From assembly GCA_009840715.1 (NCBI GenBank), contig VXNE01000488.1, forward strand, positions 1 to 7,626: a stretch of 7,626 bases of DNA, given 5' to 3'. The notes below the pieces were generated by a model that was not told the origin of the DNA, did no database searches, and worked only from the letters and a program-made list of their open reading frames with translations. This document shows, piece after piece, positions 5,208 through 7,626 of the stretch; position 1 is the stretch's first letter, and each line of letters starts with the position of its first letter. The position numbers and the translations under genes are program-made. The stretch comes from Gammaproteobacteria bacterium. Its GTDB lineage: Bacteria > Pseudomonadota > Gammaproteobacteria > Pseudomonadales > Azotimanducaceae.

Positions 5208-6554
5208 ATGCACATCATGCCAGCCGCGGTGGCCAGCCTGTCGGCCGCGCTGCTGTGGGCGTACGGTCCGCTCCACGCGGAGCCACTCGGCGCTGCGCCC
5301 GGCACGCCGCTGTCCGGCCCGACATACGCCGACAACGGAGACCCGACGCTTGCCGCGCTGATCGGGGAGGCGCTGGAACGCAACCCGGGCATCCGGGAGG
5401 CGGAGCTTTCGACCGCGGCGGCGCGCCAGCGCATCCCGCAGGCCACCGCGCTACCGGACCCGACCGTCTCCCTGACGGTGCATGGCCAGCCTCCGGAAAC
5501 CCGGGTAGGCCCGCAGCGCGGTGGCATCGCCGTGCAACAGGCGCTGCCCTGGTTCGGCAAGCGCGCCGACCGGGGCGCCGTGGCGCGCACTCGGGCGGAC
5601 GCGCGCGCGGCGCTCGTCGAGGCCCAGCGCTCCGCGGTCGTACGGGAGGTCAAGCTCGCCTACTACGAACTGGCGTACCTGGACCGGGCCATCGCCGTCG
5701 CGGACCAGGAAGCGGATCTCCTGCGCCTGTACGAGACGCTGGCCGAGGCGCGCTACTCCCAGGGTACGGGCGTGCAGCAGTCCGTCGTCAGGCTGCAGGC
5801 GGAAGTCACCCGGACCCTCTCGCGTCGCGACGCACTGCTGCAGGAGCGGGTCGCGGCCGAGTCGGGGCTCAACACGCTCCGCGACCGGCCCGCCGACGCC
5901 CCCCTGCCCGCGATCCGGCTCCGGACCCGCCCCGAGACCGACTTCGACGAAGAGCATTTGCGGGAACTCGGCAGGGCACACCGTCCGGAGGTGCGCGTCG
6001 CACGGCTGCGCATGGAGACGGAGCGCGGCAACGTCCGGTTGGCCCGCCGGGAACCCTGGCCGGACATCGTCCTCGGCGCCGCGTGGAATCCGGTGGGCGA
6101 CCGGCGGGACCGCGCCGGCCGCCTCGCCCCGCCAGGCGACAACGGCGAGGACCAGTTCAGCTTCAGCATCGGCGTCAGCATCCCGCTGCAGCGCGGCAGG
6201 TACGCGGCGGGTATCCGCGAGGCCACCGCACGTCTCGACGCCGCGCGGGCGGCCCTGCATCGCACGGTGAACGACGTCGACGCCGCGGTGCGCGAAGCCG
6301 GCGCCCGCCTGATGGGGATCGCCACGCGCATCAGGCTCCATGAGCGCGCGCTGGTGCCGCAGGCGGAACAGGCGCTGCGTTCGGCCGAGGCGGCTTACTC
6401 CGCGGGTACGGTGGATGTCCTGGACCTGCTCGACAGCGAGGCGATGCTCCTAGACGCGCGCCTCGAACTGGCGCGCCTCGAGTCCGACTACATGCGGGCG
6501 CTGGCGGACATGGAACGGGCGATCGGCACGGCGTTCCCGGAAGTGGCGTCATGA
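5208..6554 (+). CDS. TolC-family outer-membrane channel of a metal-efflux pump (CusC/CzcC-like)
   Basis: A 448-residue outer-membrane factor that would form the trimeric exit duct of a tripartite efflux pump. Residues 1-24 look like a signal peptide cleaved after LHA. There is no lipobox Cys, so unlike E. coli CusC it should not be a lipoprotein. The two internal repeats of the OEP family (PF02321) are visible at about 47-235 and 250-440. Each has the characteristic strand end (QALPWFGKRADR at 111-122; SIPLQRGR at 324-331) and the helix motif with a Gly turn (RYSQGTGVQQS at 182-192; AYSAGTVDVLDLLDSE at 396-411). Length is normal for the family. Its stop overlaps the start of the adaptor gene (ATGA), so translation is probably coupled. 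Metal specificity comes from the neighbour, not from this protein. Confidence 0.93.
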   Translation: MHIMPAAVASLSAALLWAYGPLHAEPLGAAPGTPLSGPTYADNGDPTLAALIGEALERNPGIREAELSTAAARQRIPQATALPDPTVSLTVHGQPPETRVGPQRGGIAVQQALPWFGKRADRGAVARTRADARAALVEAQRSAVVREVKLAYYELAYLDRAIAVADQEADLLRLYETLAEARYSQGTGVQQSVVRLQAEVTRTLSRRDALLQERVAAESGLNTLRDRPADAPLPAIRLRTRPETDFDEEHLRELGRAHRPEVRVARLRMETERGNVRLARREPWPDIVLGAAWNPVGDRRDRAGRLAPPGDNGEDQFSFSIGVSIPLQRGRYAAGIREATARLDAARAALHRTVNDVDAAVREAGARLMGIATRIRLHERALVPQAEQALRSAEAAYSAGTVDVLDLLDSEAMLLDARLELARLESDYMRALADMERAIGTAFPEVAS

Positions 6555-7626
6555 AGGCGCCCAGCCTGCTCCTGCCGCTGCTGGCCGGGTCGATCCTCGG
6601 CGCCGCCGCCACCGCACTGCTGGCCTGGGACCCGTTCGGCTGGGGGTTCGTGGACGGCCGCACGACCGACGCCGCCCAGGCCGCCGGCGCCGATACCCGG
6701 GAACGCCGCATCCTCTACTGGCGCGCGCCCATGGACCCCTCCTTCCGCTCGGACAAGCCCGGGAAGTCCCCGATGGGCATGGACCTCGTGCCCGTGTACG
6801 CGGACGCCGATGCAGCGGAAGGCACGGTTCGGGTGAGCTCGGGCTTCCTGCAGAACTTCGCCGTCCGTACCGCCGAGGCCCGCCGGGGTGCGATCCCCGT
6901 GTCGATCCGCACCGTCGGGGTCCTCGCCCACAACGAGGAGAAGCTGGTCTCCGTCAACACGAAGTTCCGCGGCTGGATCGAACACGCCCGCGTCCACAAC
7001 GTCGGCGAGTACGTCGAGCGCGGCGACGTCCTGTTCGACATCTACAGTCCCGAACTGGTGACGACGCAGCGCGAGTACCTCGCGGCGATGGAGTACGTCG
7101 AGCGCCTGCGGGACGCCGGCGCCCAAGCCGAGACGGTGGAGCGGGCGCGCTCGCTACGGGATGCGGCTGGCGAACGCCTGCGCTACTGGGACATGACGGA
7201 AGCGCAGATCTCGCAGCTCGCCGACTCCGGCGCCGCTTCCCGCACGGTGCGGTTCTTCGCCCCCGCCTCCGGCTTCATCGTGGAGAAGATGGGCGACTCC
7301 CTGGAAGGCTTGGCGCTGGCGCCCGGCGTGACCGTGCTCAAGATCGCCGACCACTCGACGCTCTGGGCGCAGGCCGAGTTCTACGAGGAGGACCTCCGCC
7401 ACGTGCGCGAGGGCAGCCAGGCCTCCATCGAGGTCGACGCCTTCCCCGGCCGCCAGTGGACCGGCACGATCCTGTTCTTCCGCTCCGCCGTGAATCCGGA
7501 AACCCGCGCGCTGACGGCCTTCGTCGAGGTCGCGAACGCGGACCTCGCGCTCCGACCCATGATGTACGTGGACGTCACCGTCCGCACCGAGGCGGACGCG
7601 GACGCCGTGCTCGCCCCGGCCGAGTC
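6551..7626 (+). CDS. RND periplasmic adaptor, CusB-like, with N-terminal heavy-metal-binding segment (partial, runs off right edge)
   Basis: 358 complete codons are visible and the frame is still open at the edge. Residues 1-25 form an uncleaved anchor or signal peptide. Residues 53-83 match the heavy-metal-binding segment of CusB/SilB, including APMDP and DKPGKSPMGMDLVP. M61, M75 and M77 correspond to the three Met residues that bind Cu(I)/Ag(I) in E. coli CusB. Then come the membrane-fusion parts: a first barrel-sandwich half (about 118-165), an alpha-hairpin (about 166-223) starting SPELVTTQREYL, the second half (about 232-268) and beta-barrel (about 270-340) with NPETRALTAFVEV. It bridges the inner-membrane RND pump and the channel and passes metal to the pump. 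The ATG overlaps the channel stop by four bases, with GGAAG upstream inside the channel gene. Cu/Ag is the likeliest substrate; Zn/Co/Ni is less likely. Confidence 0.92.
   Translation, partial: MKAPSLLLPLLAGSILGAAATALLAWDPFGWGFVDGRTTDAAQAAGADTRERRILYWRAPMDPSFRSDKPGKSPMGMDLVPVYADADAAEGTVRVSSGFLQNFAVRTAEARRGAIPVSIRTVGVLAHNEEKLVSVNTKFRGWIEHARVHNVGEYVERGDVLFDIYSPELVTTQREYLAAMEYVERLRDAGAQAETVERARSLRDAAGERLRYWDMTEAQISQLADSGAASRTVRFFAPASGFIVEKMGDSLEGLALAPGVTVLKIADHSTLWAQAEFYEEDLRHVREGSQASIEVDAFPGRQWTGTILFFRSAVNPETRALTAFVEVANADLALRPMMYVDVTVRTEADADAVLAPAE

Noticed and set aside
1..7626. CRISPR array, insertion sequence or retron
   Set aside because: No regularly spaced direct repeats, transposase, integrase or reverse-transcriptase frame could be seen on either strand.

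Overview
The window looks like a piece of chromosome or large accessory region from a GC-rich, Gram-negative, probably proteobacterial organism. The grounds are a tripartite metal-efflux system with an outer-membrane channel, long high-GC genes, and hand counts of about 70% G+C in the helicase gene (2341-2580) and 75% in the channel gene (5281-5520). The organism itself cannot be named from the sequence.

Left module (1-3715, minus strand): the first 21 codons of a gene whose N-terminus matches DUF1156-type DNA methylases, preceded in the transcript by a 1187-residue SNF2-family helicase. The helicase carries complete ATPase motifs and a C-terminal DUF3883 domain with a possible PD-(D/E)XK nuclease signature. 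An SNF2 helicase followed by a DUF1156 methylase is a recognised anti-phage arrangement, related to DISARM and PglY/DUF499-type islands, so this is most likely one edge of a defence cassette.

Middle (3716-4673): about 960 bases with no convincing protein gene. The stretch 4141-4380 is only about 52% G+C by hand count. It holds a set of mutually compatible RNA helices including a possible pseudoknot (4142-4402, best read as a plus-strand RNA), a 74-nt tRNA-like sequence on the minus strand (4411-4484) that is canonical except in its anticodon arm, an 18-step imperfect hairpin (4497-4535) and a short rho-independent terminator (4594-4612). This is the least explained part of the window. The tRNA-like sequence and the drop in G+C would also fit an integration boundary between the two modules.

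Right module (4674-7626, plus strand): a sigma70-like promoter drives a small secreted Cys/His protein, a TolC/CusC-type channel and a CusB-type periplasmic adaptor with an N-terminal heavy-metal-binding segment. The adaptor overlaps the channel gene by four bases and runs off the right edge. An RND pump gene of the CusA type is expected next. Together they would export Cu(I)/Ag(I) or a similar metal from the periplasm through the outer membrane.
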